A stretch of DNA of 32,880 bases. It comes from Thermoplasmata archaeon (GTDB lineage: Archaea; Thermoplasmatota; Thermoplasmata; Thermoplasmatales; Thermoplasmataceae). Each line of letters starts with the position of its first letter. Within the stretch, counting starts at the first letter, position 1. Both the position numbers and the translations under genes were made by a program. The stretch lies in the NCBI GenBank assembly GCA_021835025.1, contig JAKBQY010000028.1:1-32880 (forward strand). The letters run 5' to 3'. Positions 7,736 through 15,630 of this stretch are shown piece by piece. Under the pieces are notes generated by a model, which saw only the letters and a list, made by a program, of their open reading frames with translations, was not told the DNA's origin and made no database searches.

Positions 7736-9463
7736 TTATGGGTTGTATTTTTCTAGTTTAATGTCAATCAATGATGGTTCACCCTTCTCTGCATCAATCA
7801 CCGCAAGATTCATTGACTCATCCAATTCATCAATTGTTTCAACAGGATATGATTTTACATTGAACCCAGATGCAATTGTTGCGAAATTAATTCTTGGTTC
7901 ATCTATATCTATAAACTCACGATCATGCAGGTTTGCAACATATCTCTGAGAAGTATTTTCAAAATATGGCCATTCTACAGCCCATGAACCATTGTTAAGT
8001 ATAATATATATTACACCAAGATGATAATGCTTAACTGACCATAGAACGGAAGTTAAATTACCAAAAATTGAGTCCCCATCACCTGTAACGCAAACCGTTG
8101 GTTTATAATCATGGATTCCGTTAAGATAATTTTTTTCATTTTTTGCCAGAAATATACCGTATGCCATGCCCACTGGAGATCCTAGGTGTCCGCTTGGGTT
8201 GCTAAAATAACTCCCCGGTTCATTCAACATTACCCTTTGATTTATCAGGGTATTTGATGTTATGCTCCCATTCACAAAGGACATTCCGGGTTTCCAGTAT
8301 TTATTTATTGTATATCCAATAGATGCGGCTGTCAACCTGCCACTTTTCATATCTAATTTAGTTTCCCCATCAATTTCTTGCATCATTTTTTCATGTTTTT
8401 CCCTTATTTTTTCCTTTCTATCGGCTATTATTTCCCGATCCTTCGATTCAAGCCTGATTTTTTTCATAATAACTTTGAGTGTTGGGCCAAGGTCAGAAAT
8501 TATGTCCATTGAATTGAAAAGATTAGAAGAACCGTAATCCCCACCGCTGTATATATCCCTTCTTCTCACAAAATCGGTGGAAAAGTCTATAATGTCAATA
8601 TCATCCCTGAAGGCATTGCCTGGAAGAATGCCGAATTCAAATAGGAGAAGCAAATCATCATTTCTTGTATCAGGCGGTTTCATTCTTGCAGAAAATCCAA
8701 GATGCATTGAATTTTCCAGTGGAAAACTCATGAAATATCTTCTTTCCCTTACCTTAATTCCCATCATTTCGGAAAATTTTACCATTGTATCCACATATTC
8801 AGGATTCCTTCCTGCGTGTGATATGAGCATTTCAGGATGATTGGATGAGAGTATTTTGCTAATTATGATATTGATTGTATCCTCATCGGGAACCTTTTTG
8901 CTGTAATAAAATTTCTTTATTTTTATTTTGGAACCGTTATATGCACGCTGCATAAGGTCATGCCTTAATGTGATAAATGATATCCCCTTAGGTTCTATCT
9001 GTGATATAAATATTGCCTTGGAAAGGTCTTCATCCAGCATTTTCTCTGACTGGGAGTTATTTGACCATTTCACCCACGGTTCAATTATCTGCAGATGCTT
9101 GCTTGAATAATGGCTTGTTGGATCCTTCAGCAAATGCGTGCCTGCAATATCCCTTGAGGATAAAACAAGCATTGGTGCCATATTCAGGTATGAGGAATAA
9201 AGTGCACCTATTGAATTCTGGGTTCCCACAATTCTATCAATCAATGCTATTCCCGTTTTGTTTTTTGCCAGTGCGTAGCCTTCAGCTGAACTCACAGCAG
9301 TGAATTCATGTAGTGCCTGGATCCATTTTAAATCCTTTTCAACAGAAATTGCGTCCTGAAGTTCTGCCATTCCAGCACCTGTGGTGCCAAAAATAAAATT
9401 ATTGCCATACATCTTTAATGACCTGATCAAAAATTGAGCCAGTGTTTTAATATCCTGTGCCAT
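7736..9463 (-). CDS. Thiamine diphosphate-dependent enzyme (2-oxoacid decarboxylase/acetolactate synthase superfamily)
   Basis: Start ATG 9463 (MAQDIKTLAQ) is preferred over 9535: a TATA-like AATTTAAATC is centred 26 nt upstream and the extra N-terminal text is not protein-like. The result is 575 residues with the three-domain layout of this family. The N-terminal PYR domain has FGTTGAGMAEL and the catalytic Glu in ALHEFTA (about residue 53). The C-terminal PP domain has GDGDSIFGNL followed about 25 residues later by NNGSW, the ThDP/Mg site. A central domain with LLLFEFGILPGN replaces the usual FAD-binding consensus, so acetolactate synthase is less likely than a decarboxylase or benzaldehyde-lyase-like enzyme. 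Pairing with the neighbouring aldehyde dehydrogenase suggests 2-oxoacid to aldehyde to acid. Exact substrate unknown. Confidence 0.75.
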   Translation of the reverse strand: MAQDIKTLAQFLIRSLKMYGNNFIFGTTGAGMAELQDAISVEKDLKWIQALHEFTAVSSAEGYALAKNKTGIALIDRIVGTQNSIGALYSSYLNMAPMLVLSSRDIAGTHLLKDPTSHYSSKHLQIIEPWVKWSNNSQSEKMLDEDLSKAIFISQIEPKGISFITLRHDLMQRAYNGSKIKIKKFYYSKKVPDEDTINIIISKILSSNHPEMLISHAGRNPEYVDTMVKFSEMMGIKVRERRYFMSFPLENSMHLGFSARMKPPDTRNDDLLLLFEFGILPGNAFRDDIDIIDFSTDFVRRRDIYSGGDYGSSNLFNSMDIISDLGPTLKVIMKKIRLESKDREIIADRKEKIREKHEKMMQEIDGETKLDMKSGRLTAASIGYTINKYWKPGMSFVNGSITSNTLINQRVMLNEPGSYFSNPSGHLGSPVGMAYGIFLAKNEKNYLNGIHDYKPTVCVTGDGDSIFGNLTSVLWSVKHYHLGVIYIILNNGSWAVEWPYFENTSQRYVANLHDREFIDIDEPRINFATIASGFNVKSYPVETIDELDESMNLAVIDAEKGEPSLIDIKLEKYNP

Positions 9464-9587
9464 AAAATATAAGTATAAAAATAGATTTAAATTTTTGTAT
9501 ATGTTTTGGGGATGAATATCTAAAAATAAGCCCAATATAATAAAACAATTTTAAAAATATTTATTAACACAATTTTAATGATTGTAT

Positions 9588-9884
9588 GGAAAAGCCCGAG
9601 GGCAACTTTCGCCGTTAAGGTGAGGAAAGTCCCCCCTCCTTGGTCAGATGCTTCCGGCGAAAACCGGAATCCCGAGAGAGATGGTAAAGAGACAAGAAAT
9701 AAACGGCTTCGGATAAAGAATGATTCGAAAAGATGACGTTTCCCGGATGGCCGATGGGAACTCTTCCAGCATGGAGCAAGTCTAAATTGAATCTATGAGC
9801 TCGACCATGAGATTCAGGTAAGACGCATAGTCGAATGTTGCCAACCGAAAGGCGAACAGAAGGAGGCTTACTCCGGGCATTTCC
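9588..9884 (+). ncRNA. rnpB: RNase P RNA
   Basis: The conserved core is plain. GAGGAAAGTCC (9621-9631) is the CR-I element, and ACAGAAGGAGGCTTAC (9856-9871) is the CR-V element. Helix P1 pairs GGAAAAGCCCG (9588-9598) with CGGGCATTTCC (9874-9884), with one A/A mismatch. Length of about 297 nt is normal for archaeal type A RNA. A TATA-like AATATTTATTA at 9556-9566 lies about 27 nt upstream of the proposed 5' end. The RNA processes the 5' leader of pre-tRNAs. The minus-strand reading frame across this region is a shadow of the RNA. Confidence 0.92.
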
Positions 9885-9937
9885 ATTTTTAAATGTATTC
9901 ATAAATAATTTTTAATATATGTTAACGTTGTTTGATT

Positions 9938-10357
9938 ATGCTATGTGATGCTTCTGTTGTTTTAATTGTTAATGGCCATAAATTCCTGCTAATCAAAAGA
10001 TCTGAATTTGAAGGGGATCCATGGTCAGGGCAGATGGCCATACCAGGCGGCCATAGAGAAAATGATGAGAACTGTGAACAGGCAGCAATAAGAGAGGTTC
10101 GCGAGGAAATAAACCTTGATATAGATATTACAAAAAACCTGGGCATATATCATACATTAAATCAGAGTATAAGTGTAATGGCGTTTGAATCAAAAAAGGT
10201 TTCAGGTGAAATAAGAATTGATAACGAGATAGATCGGTATTTTTGGGTAGATTTCAATGATCTGTTTCCGGATGGCGAGGAATATATATTCAAAAATTAC
10301 AGGATATTTGGATTGACATATAGAATATTGAGTGATTATATGAAAAATTATCTATAA
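9938..10357 (+). CDS. NUDIX hydrolase
   Basis: A 139-residue protein from ATG 9938, which lies 23 nt after TTTTTAATATAT (9909-9920), so leaderless; TTG 9932 is the less likely start. The NUDIX box is GGHRENDENCEQAAIREVREEINLD-type (G-x5-E-x7-R-E-x-x-E-E-x-N, about residues 29-52), with all three metal-binding glutamates of REVREE present. An N-terminal strand (SVVLIVNG, FLLIKRSE) and a late WVDFNDLFPDG complete the fold. The family hydrolyses nucleoside diphosphates linked to another moiety. GQMAIPGGHRE resembles the CoA-pyrophosphatase/MutT-like groups, but substrate cannot be fixed. A symmetrical terminator follows at once. Confidence 0.88.
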   Translation: MLCDASVVLIVNGHKFLLIKRSEFEGDPWSGQMAIPGGHRENDENCEQAAIREVREEINLDIDITKNLGIYHTLNQSISVMAFESKKVSGEIRIDNEIDRYFWVDFNDLFPDGEEYIFKNYRIFGLTYRILSDYMKNYL

Positions 10358-10375
10358 AAAGCTATTTTTTATAGA
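10351..10375. terminator. Bidirectional terminator-like inverted repeat
   Basis: TCTATAAAAA (10351-10360) and TTTTTATAGA (10366-10375) are perfect inverted complements around a 5-nt loop, with A and T runs on the two sides. It overlaps the stop codon of the NUDIX gene (10355-10357) and that of the opposing relic (10369-10371), as expected for convergent genes. Confidence 0.55.
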
Positions 10376-10531
10376 TTGTGTGAATTTATTATCTGGTTTT
10401 TTTCCTTAGTATCACTAAAAATGAGGTCTTCTAGGCTCAACCATTTACTCCATTTCTTTTCCTCAAGTTCTGGAATGTCATGCTCTTCGGTTAAAATCAC
10501 ATGTTATTGCAATATTTAAGTAAGATTCATT
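10369..10531 (-). pseudogene. Truncated, frameshifted NUDIX-like fragment
   Basis: The minus strand reads NESYLNIAITC and then, after a change of frame near 10500, ILTEEHDIPELEEKKW followed by SKWLSLEDLIFSDTKEKN, ending at 10369. An aliphatic strand followed by a loop and a W-x-x-W-L-x-L-E-D-L ending is what the C-terminal half of NUDIX proteins looks like (the typical text is EWxWxxLDEL). The N-terminal half, including the NUDIX box, is absent. From GTG 10500 alone a 43-residue ORF remains open. It faces the intact NUDIX gene and shares its terminator. It could alternatively be an independent tiny gene. Confidence 0.35.
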
Positions 10532-10639
10532 ATACATGTACATGCATTACTAAGTTCAATAAATATATTATAATGCATATTTTGATTGAAATAATAATAA
10601 CTTTATATAAAAATAGGATATCAACACGAAGGTATCTTT

Positions 10640-11494
10640 ACGGGTAAAATTAAAACATTTATTGAGTTTATCAAGCTGGAACATACTGTATTCGATCTTC
10701 CTTTTATCTTTGCAGGGGCTTTGATCGCATCTAATGGCAATGTAGAAATAATAAAATATTTTTTAATACTTTTTGTTGCCATTACTGCAAGGGGAGCAGC
10801 TATGTCCATAAATAGAATCACGGGAAAAAAATATGATATGGTTAACCCAAGGAAAAAAAGCTGGGCTCTAGTCACAGGAGAGTTAAAAAAGAAGGATGCA
10901 ATAATATTCACTACTATTCTTATTATTTTATTTGAAGTCTTTACATATATGCTTAACAATATTGTTTTTATTCTATCACCGATTGTCCTTGCTTTTTTTA
11001 TTGTGGATCCTTTATTGAAAAGGGTGACTTGTTTAAGACATTTATTTATGGGTTTCACCATAGGCCTGGGAATAATAGGGGGATTTCTTGCAATAACCCC
11101 GGTCTTCCCACCACTTATTATATATTTAATTGTAGCTGCATCCACATTCTGGATTGCAGGTTTCGATATAATATACACAATACCAGATAGAATCTATGAT
11201 AAGGAAAATGGCCTTAAAACAATAATAGTAAAATATGGAATGAGAAAAGGTCTTATTGTGTCCATAATATTCCATCTTTTAACAATAGTATTTTTCATTT
11301 CTATAGCATTTATTGTAAATTCAATATACTATGTCGTTAGCCTTATACCCATTATTTTCCTGATAATATACGGGCACATAGGGATAAATGGGGATGATGC
11401 AGTATCCATAAGAAAGGCATTTTTCAATACAAATTCATTAATAGGACTTATATTCTTGCTTGGAATATGGGCATCGGTATTTTTAAAAATTTAG
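10640..11494 (+). CDS. UbiA-family prenyltransferase
   Basis: A membrane prenyltransferase with about eight to nine hydrophobic segments, attaching an isoprenoid chain to an aromatic or lipid acceptor. The conserved N-terminus (IEFIKLEHTVFDLPFIFAGA) lies upstream of the first ordinary start codon, TTG 10721, so the true start must be earlier. The frame is open from 10601, but contains no ATG, GTG or TTG there. ACG at 10640, ATC at 10634 and ATT at 10649 are the candidates downstream of a strong TATA-like CTTTATATAAAA (10601-10612). I place the start at ACG 10640 (ACG GGT AAA ATT AAA). The second Asp motif is intact (DIIYTIPDRIYD). The first reads NRITGKKYD, so the usual middle Asp is Gly. Convergent with the next gene, 2 nt apart. 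Confidence 0.75.
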   Translation, partial: TGKIKTFIEFIKLEHTVFDLPFIFAGALIASNGNVEIIKYFLILFVAITARGAAMSINRITGKKYDMVNPRKKSWALVTGELKKKDAIIFTTILIILFEVFTYMLNNIVFILSPIVLAFFIVDPLLKRVTCLRHLFMGFTIGLGIIGGFLAITPVFPPLIIYLIVAASTFWIAGFDIIYTIPDRIYDKENGLKTIIVKYGMRKGLIVSIIFHLLTIVFFISIAFIVNSIYYVVSLIPIIFLIIYGHIGINGDDAVSIRKAFFNTNSLIGLIFLLGIWASVFLKI

Positions 11495-11496
11495 AA

Positions 11497-12969
11497 TTAT
11501 TCAGAGGGTAGATTTGCCCTTATTTCCTCCGAAATATCCCTGTTTTCTTTCCTTTTAAGATAATTTTTTCTATAAGCAAAAATAAAAATACCCACGAGGA
11601 AGGTTATAAACAGCTGTATTGATGGTTGAAGAAATAGAGAAATTCCCGGTTCATATATCACCGATGGTATGAGAACCAATGAAATAGCAATGCCAAGTAT
11701 GGCCATAATGACCATTGCAGATGTTGTCACCCTTTTTTGCCATTCCTCCTTATTTTGCCTGCGCTTAAGAATCAGTACACCAAAACCAAGAACCATTATG
11801 ACAATAAGAATTCCAACAGATCTTATTACTATGACGGCAATTCCGATAAATGATGTATATATCAGGAATATGCTTGAGAGCATAAGGGTTAAAAGTAGGG
11901 CAGTATCAGGCGCCTTCCTGTTATTCACGTGAAGGAAAATGGATGGCAAGATTCCATCATTTGCCCACGCGTATACGGATCTGCTGCTGGCAAGCATTGC
12001 AGGGGAAATGGTCTTTGCAAGTATTATCGTTATCAGTACTGAAATAATAAGTCCAATGATTTTTGGAGCTATAAGGCTTATTATTCCCGGCAATGTTGTA
12101 TAATAGGGTTTATTGCTTTTCAGAAGAGAATAAACCAGTGAAGAATTGGCAACGTGGAAAATTGCTAACGTGACCAATGTAAATAAAACAAGTGCCATTC
12201 CCCATCCAAGAATTATTCCCAAAGGCATGTTCTTTTTTGGATTTTTTGTTTCACCGCCAAGCATCGGGGCTGCACTCAAACCACCATAAGCAAAAACAAA
12301 CAAAGTCATTGTACCAAAAAATGAAAAGTATGTTAGTTTTGGAAGTTTATATGATGGAACAGTACCATGAAAAATATTGGATGATAATGCGGATTCAAAT
12401 GTTGATGGTGTATTACCAAAGCCAAATATCATTGATATTGCAGCCGCGATAACTATTATTACAAATGTTATCCAGAGCAAATATGAGTATGATCTGATGC
12501 CGGAATAATGTATTCCAAAAATAAGAATTATTATGGATAATCCAATAAATATGTGGCCAGGAATTGTAGCGAAATAAGCCCCTGAGGTTATTCCAAGAAG
12601 TACAAGAGTGGATGCCAATGTTGTTCCGGTGGCATAAGCAAGAAATGATATGCCGCTGATCACGCCTATCCAGTAAATAAAATGGGTTATAAAACCAACT
12701 GCGGGTGAAATGGAACGGGATATCCATGTGTATTCGCCGCCGCTGCTGCTGGCAACACTGCCATACCTCTGAAACATGAAAACCTTTGGTATAAGAAATA
12801 GGCCAACAGTAAACATTGCAAGTGGTGCCAGATTTCCAATACCCGGATACACTGACATTGAACTTTCCGCAACAACGTTTATCCCTGAACCATATTCAGA
12901 TGCTAACGCAGAAGCCATTATAGTAAACCATCCAGCTGTTTTAGCCAGTCTTAATGTATTGTTTTGCAT
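11497..12969 (-). CDS. APC-family amino acid permease
   Basis: A 490-residue transporter with about twelve membrane segments. The first segment region holds the unwound-helix text typical of the APC superfamily (WFTIMASALASEYGSGI) and further on GGEYTWISRSISPAVGF (about residues 76-92), the [GS]GEY-W-I motif of amino acid/polyamine permeases. FAYGGLSAAPMLGGETKNPKKNMP (about 227-250) is the conserved sixth segment and following loop. A basic C-terminal tail ends ISEEIRANLPSE. A TATA-like ATATTTAATA is centred about 27 nt upstream of ATG 12969, so the gene is monocistronic and leaderless. Likely imports amino acids in this peptide-scavenging lineage; exact substrate unknown. Confidence 0.85.
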   Translation of the reverse strand: MQNNTLRLAKTAGWFTIMASALASEYGSGINVVAESSMSVYPGIGNLAPLAMFTVGLFLIPKVFMFQRYGSVASSSGGEYTWISRSISPAVGFITHFIYWIGVISGISFLAYATGTTLASTLVLLGITSGAYFATIPGHIFIGLSIIILIFGIHYSGIRSYSYLLWITFVIIVIAAAISMIFGFGNTPSTFESALSSNIFHGTVPSYKLPKLTYFSFFGTMTLFVFAYGGLSAAPMLGGETKNPKKNMPLGIILGWGMALVLFTLVTLAIFHVANSSLVYSLLKSNKPYYTTLPGIISLIAPKIIGLIISVLITIILAKTISPAMLASSRSVYAWANDGILPSIFLHVNNRKAPDTALLLTLMLSSIFLIYTSFIGIAVIVIRSVGILIVIMVLGFGVLILKRRQNKEEWQKRVTTSAMVIMAILGIAISLVLIPSVIYEPGISLFLQPSIQLFITFLVGIFIFAYRKNYLKRKENRDISEEIRANLPSE

Positions 12970-13081
12970 GTAGAACTAAAACATGATAGTTATTAAATAT
13001 ATCCATATAAATAAAAATATTACCATGGAAAATTATTTATTAATTTTATAATGCTTAAATTAATGTGACATCCTCCCACGA

Positions 13082-13431
13082 TTAAAACCGTAGGCTTCCT
13101 GCTTCTGCGACCAGAGTTGCCCTTGCGGGTAGTGCCCCAATCTCCACAGGCGTAACTTCGGGAATGGCCCTCCCTACTTTTTCCAGTTCCCTGTTATGGA
13201 TATTGATCGCTGCGTTGAGATCCCTATCGATCTTATATCCACAGTTGTTACATACAAAGATGCGTTGTGATAATTTCAGGTCATCCTTGATGTGTCCACA
13301 ACAGGAACATGTTTTGGATGTATTTCTTGGATCCAAGATCAAGTTATACAGTTCTCTACAGAGTTCTATCTGGTCGTTTAACATTCTTTCCTGCTCTGAA
13401 GATGGTACAGCTTGAACTTATATGCTTTCAT
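13082..13431 (-). pseudogene. tnpB: tnpB remnant (RNA-guided nuclease/OrfB family), internally deleted
   Basis: The N-terminus MKAYKFKLY starts at ATG 13431. A one-base loss after KLY throws the frame; restoring it gives PSSEQERMLNDQIELCRELYNLIL, the classic TnpB opening helix. This joins directly to DPRNTSKTCSCCG, skipping the WED and most of the RuvC region (about 250 residues). The C-terminal zinc ribbon (CSCCG...CNNCG) and the RuvC III segment DRDLNAAINIHN survive. It ends GSLRF just inside the right end. It is a decayed copy and cannot cleave. Homologues in IS605 use an omega RNA made from this same right end. Confidence 0.85.
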
Positions 13432-13553
13432 ATCCCTTTCTGATCCTCCGCGTATTTCTTTATGGTTTGTGAAGAAACATGTCCATGTGTGGATACAAAA
13501 TGGTAATTCATAAAATGAATAGATGTCTCCAAAGCAGTATATCCCTTTGACAT
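13428..13553 (-). pseudogene. tnpA: tnpA remnant (Y1 transposase C-terminus)
   Basis: A 41-residue ORF from ATG 13553. Its central stretch YHFVSTHGHVSSQTIKKYAEDQ aligns with the C-terminal YFVSTVGxVSEETIKxYIExQ segment of IS200-type Y1 transposases, the region next to the catalytic tyrosine. The HUH motif and most of the protein are gone. Its TGA overlaps the tnpB ATG (ATGA), the usual tnpA-tnpB coupling, which confirms the identification. Confidence 0.7.
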
Positions 13554-13677
13554 TATAAGTAAATATCATCATTATATCTCACATTTGGGTTTTGCTTTCA
13601 TTCTACCCATAAATGGTGTGGGATTTCCCGCTCGCTGTGTTAAATTTATTATATAAAAATAATTTTTTGTATTAATT

Positions 13678-14829
13678 TTATGCGGAAATATATAACTTGG
13701 TTATTGCAAATTCATAATGCTTTAGAATTTCGTTTGCTGTAAGGGTTCCAGAGGCTGTTTTAAGCATGGTATTGTAAAGCCTGTTTCCTGCTTCCTTCAG
13801 GTCATATTCAAAGTTGAGTAACCCTGAAACGTCCAGATCAAAATGTTCCTTCATTGAATTATATGTCTTTGGATTTGCCGTAATTTTTATTACCGGTTCT
13901 ATGGGATTTCCAATTATATTACCCTGACCCGTTGTGAAAAGATGCACAACTGCACCAGCAGCAGAAAACAGGGTTACAGCCTCCGCCGCTGCCGAAGATG
14001 TATTCATGAAATTTAACCCCTTGGCCCTTGGTTCTTCAGCATAATCAAGCACTCCTCTTATTGGTCTTGTTCCCATTTTTTGTATATTACCAAACGCCTT
14101 TTCTTCTATAGTGGATAGGCCGCCTTTAATATTCCCCTTTGTTGGCTGTGAACCAAGAAGATCGGCTTTTTCCTTTATTATATCTGCCTGGTAGTCGTCA
14201 AATATTTTCTGGAATTTTGTTTTCAGTTCGGGAGTTGCACAATTCCTGGCCACATAATTTTCTGCACCTGTGAGTTCTGAAGTTTCACCGAATATTACCG
14301 TAGCACCTTCATCAACCAATCTATCAAAAACAACACCAACCGTTGGATTTGAAGCCAAACCAGAGGTTGTATCTGATTCTCCACATTTTGTGCTAACCAC
14401 AAGATTCGAAACATCAAACTCTTTCCTGGTTTTTCCACTTGCCTCCTTTACCATATCCCTTGCAACTCTTGATGCTTTTTCAATGGTCTTTATATCACCA
14501 CTGCCTTCTATACTTATAGCATCAACTCTTTTCCCGGTTTCAGCGATTTTGTCTGCTACTTCCTGTGTCCATTGATCTTCTATACCTACAACAACAGCAC
14601 TTGCTATATTTGGATTCTTGCCCATACCGGCCAGGGTCTTGAATGTTAAATCAAGATCCCTGCCAAATTGTAATCTCCCATATGGATGTGGTATGGCTCT
14701 AGTGCCATATATATTATTTTCCACTGCTTGTGTAACAGAATTGGAAAGATCATCCAATGGTATTATCAAAACGTGGTTTCTAGCGCCTATTCTTCCATTT
14801 TCCCTTTCATATCCCATAAACGTTGACAT
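13678..14829 (-). CDS. UxaA/altronate-dehydratase-type lyase, large (catalytic) subunit
   Basis: A 383-residue protein of the UxaA/GarD/SuyB family, which dehydrates sugar acids such as D-altronate or galactarate (or, in SuyAB, desulfonates sulfolactate) through an iron-dependent site. Recognisable blocks are GYERENGRIGARNHVLII near the start, the N-terminal-half STKCGESDTTSGLASNPTVG (about residues 163-182), FGETSELTGAE, and the late HLFTTGQGN plus PVIKITANPKT. The start ATG 14829 is chosen because AGGTGG sits 5 nt before it; GTG 14838 would overlap the upstream gene. The SAF subunit precedes it, so the two halves that are fused in bacterial UxaA are separate here. Family is firm. Altronate is the best guess given the neighbouring uronate genes. 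Confidence 0.8.
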   Translation of the reverse strand: MSTFMGYERENGRIGARNHVLIIPLDDLSNSVTQAVENNIYGTRAIPHPYGRLQFGRDLDLTFKTLAGMGKNPNIASAVVVGIEDQWTQEVADKIAETGKRVDAISIEGSGDIKTIEKASRVARDMVKEASGKTRKEFDVSNLVVSTKCGESDTTSGLASNPTVGVVFDRLVDEGATVIFGETSELTGAENYVARNCATPELKTKFQKIFDDYQADIIKEKADLLGSQPTKGNIKGGLSTIEEKAFGNIQKMGTRPIRGVLDYAEEPRAKGLNFMNTSSAAAEAVTLFSAAGAVVHLFTTGQGNIIGNPIEPVIKITANPKTYNSMKEHFDLDVSGLLNFEYDLKEAGNRLYNTMLKTASGTLTANEILKHYEFAITKLYISA

Positions 14830-14831
14830 TT

Positions 14832-15113
14832 TTACCACCTCATTGTCCTTATATTGTGAACGTGCACATGCTCACCTTTTTTTATATCCTGTGTGGCTTT
14901 GCCTACTGGCTCCCCATATTCCATAACCTTTTCATCCTTTTTAATATCTTTTAAAGCTATTTTATGCCCTAAAACAATATTATCAACTGCCTTAACATTG
15001 GTTCTTTGATTATTGTCCATATATACACCTTCTACTTCCTCATTTTTTGAGATGTCGTTGGTTGCCACACCAACAGAATCTCCATTTTTGTGTGCCAAAA
15101 ACTTTGTTGCCAT
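14832..15113 (-). CDS. UxaA-type SAF-domain small subunit
   Basis: A 93-residue SAF-domain protein, the N-terminal module of altronate/galactarate dehydratases and SuyA. It shows MATKFLAHKNGDSVGVATNDISKNEEVEG and then HKIALKDIKKDEKVMEYGEPVGKATQDIKKGEHVHVHNI, the signature (HK-x-A, I-K-G-x-x-V-x-x-Y-G-x-x-x-G-x-A, G-x-x-V-H-x-H-N) including the closing histidines. It ends 2 nt before the large-subunit ATG and carries that gene's ribosome site in its last codons. A TATA-like TTAAATAAA at about 15131-15142 lies 24 nt upstream of ATG 15113, so the operon mRNA is probably leaderless. The 517-nt region upstream separates it from the divergent regulator. Confidence 0.82.
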   Translation of the reverse strand: MATKFLAHKNGDSVGVATNDISKNEEVEGVYMDNNQRTNVKAVDNIVLGHKIALKDIKKDEKVMEYGEPVGKATQDIKKGEHVHVHNIRTMRW

Positions 15114-15630
15114 AATTATATATAATGTTAATTTATTTAAACTTTATTAATATGATATATTGTTTTAGATTTTTATTTAACAAAAATTGATAATAATATA
15201 ATATCTATTTAACACATTAAAATGAAAAAAATTTGGATATTGTTAAAAAAAATTACAGCAATTTCTGAATTATAACATAAAAGAATGGATAATATTTTTT
15301 AATCCCAATGTACCGTATAATATAATGTATTGACAAATTCTATATAGTTAAAAACATTTTATTTTTGTATATACAAAGCTGCTCAGGATACACATCATAA
15401 ATATTTCCAAAAATTCCTTTTTAAAAAATTTTAAATTTGCATATTTATAAAAATCTGTAAAAATTCGCTATTTTTAATGTGCATTATAGATATGCAAATG
15501 TCATTTTGTGTTATTATTAAAAATATTATTTAGGAATTTTATCAAGAAATTATATATTGTTTTATACTTTTGGACAAAATTGCATATTTTTATTTAAAAA
15601 AAATTATATATAAATAAAATATCTTCTATT
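15114..15630. promoter_or_regulatory. Divergent control region between uxaA-type operon and GntR gene
   Basis: 517 nt of very AT-rich DNA without genes. It holds the outward TATA boxes of both flanking genes (TTAAATAAA near 15137 and TATATATAAATA at 15605-15615). It also holds a recurring TTTGCATATTT-type motif at 15436-15446 and 15579-15590, with the reverse form ATATGCAAAT at 15490-15499, and a 14-bp palindrome described separately. Such repeats would suit regulator binding, but AT-richness makes chance copies possible. Confidence 0.45.
15364..15377. promoter_or_regulatory. Candidate GntR/FCD operator palindrome
   Basis: TTTGTATATACAAA is a perfect 14-bp palindrome. It has the TnGT...ACnA half-site arrangement typical of FadR-subfamily GntR regulators. 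It lies between the two divergent genes, one of which encodes exactly such a regulator. Confidence 0.4.

Larger units (their letters stand above)
13065..13650 (-). mobile_element. Collapsed IS200/IS605-family element
   Basis: One end (13065-13100) has the ATCCTCCCACG...CCGTAGG sequence typical of the right ends of TnpB-carrying IS605 elements, able to form a hairpin. The other end (13614-13645) has TTAACACAGCGAGCGGGAAATCCCAC on the minus strand, with a GGGA/TCCC hairpin. Between them lie, in the expected order, a tnpA stub and a tnpB stub that overlap by ATGA. The whole is about 590 nt against roughly 1.7-2 kb for an intact element, so both genes have lost large internal parts. It cannot move by itself. 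Confidence 0.75.

Noticed and set aside
9615-9902. 95-residue minus-strand reading frame
   Set aside because: It lies over the RNase P RNA, whose conserved elements and P1 pairing explain the sequence on the plus strand.
10621-11178. 185-residue minus-strand frame over the UbiA gene
   Set aside because: The plus-strand frame has membrane segments and a prenyltransferase motif; the minus frame does not.
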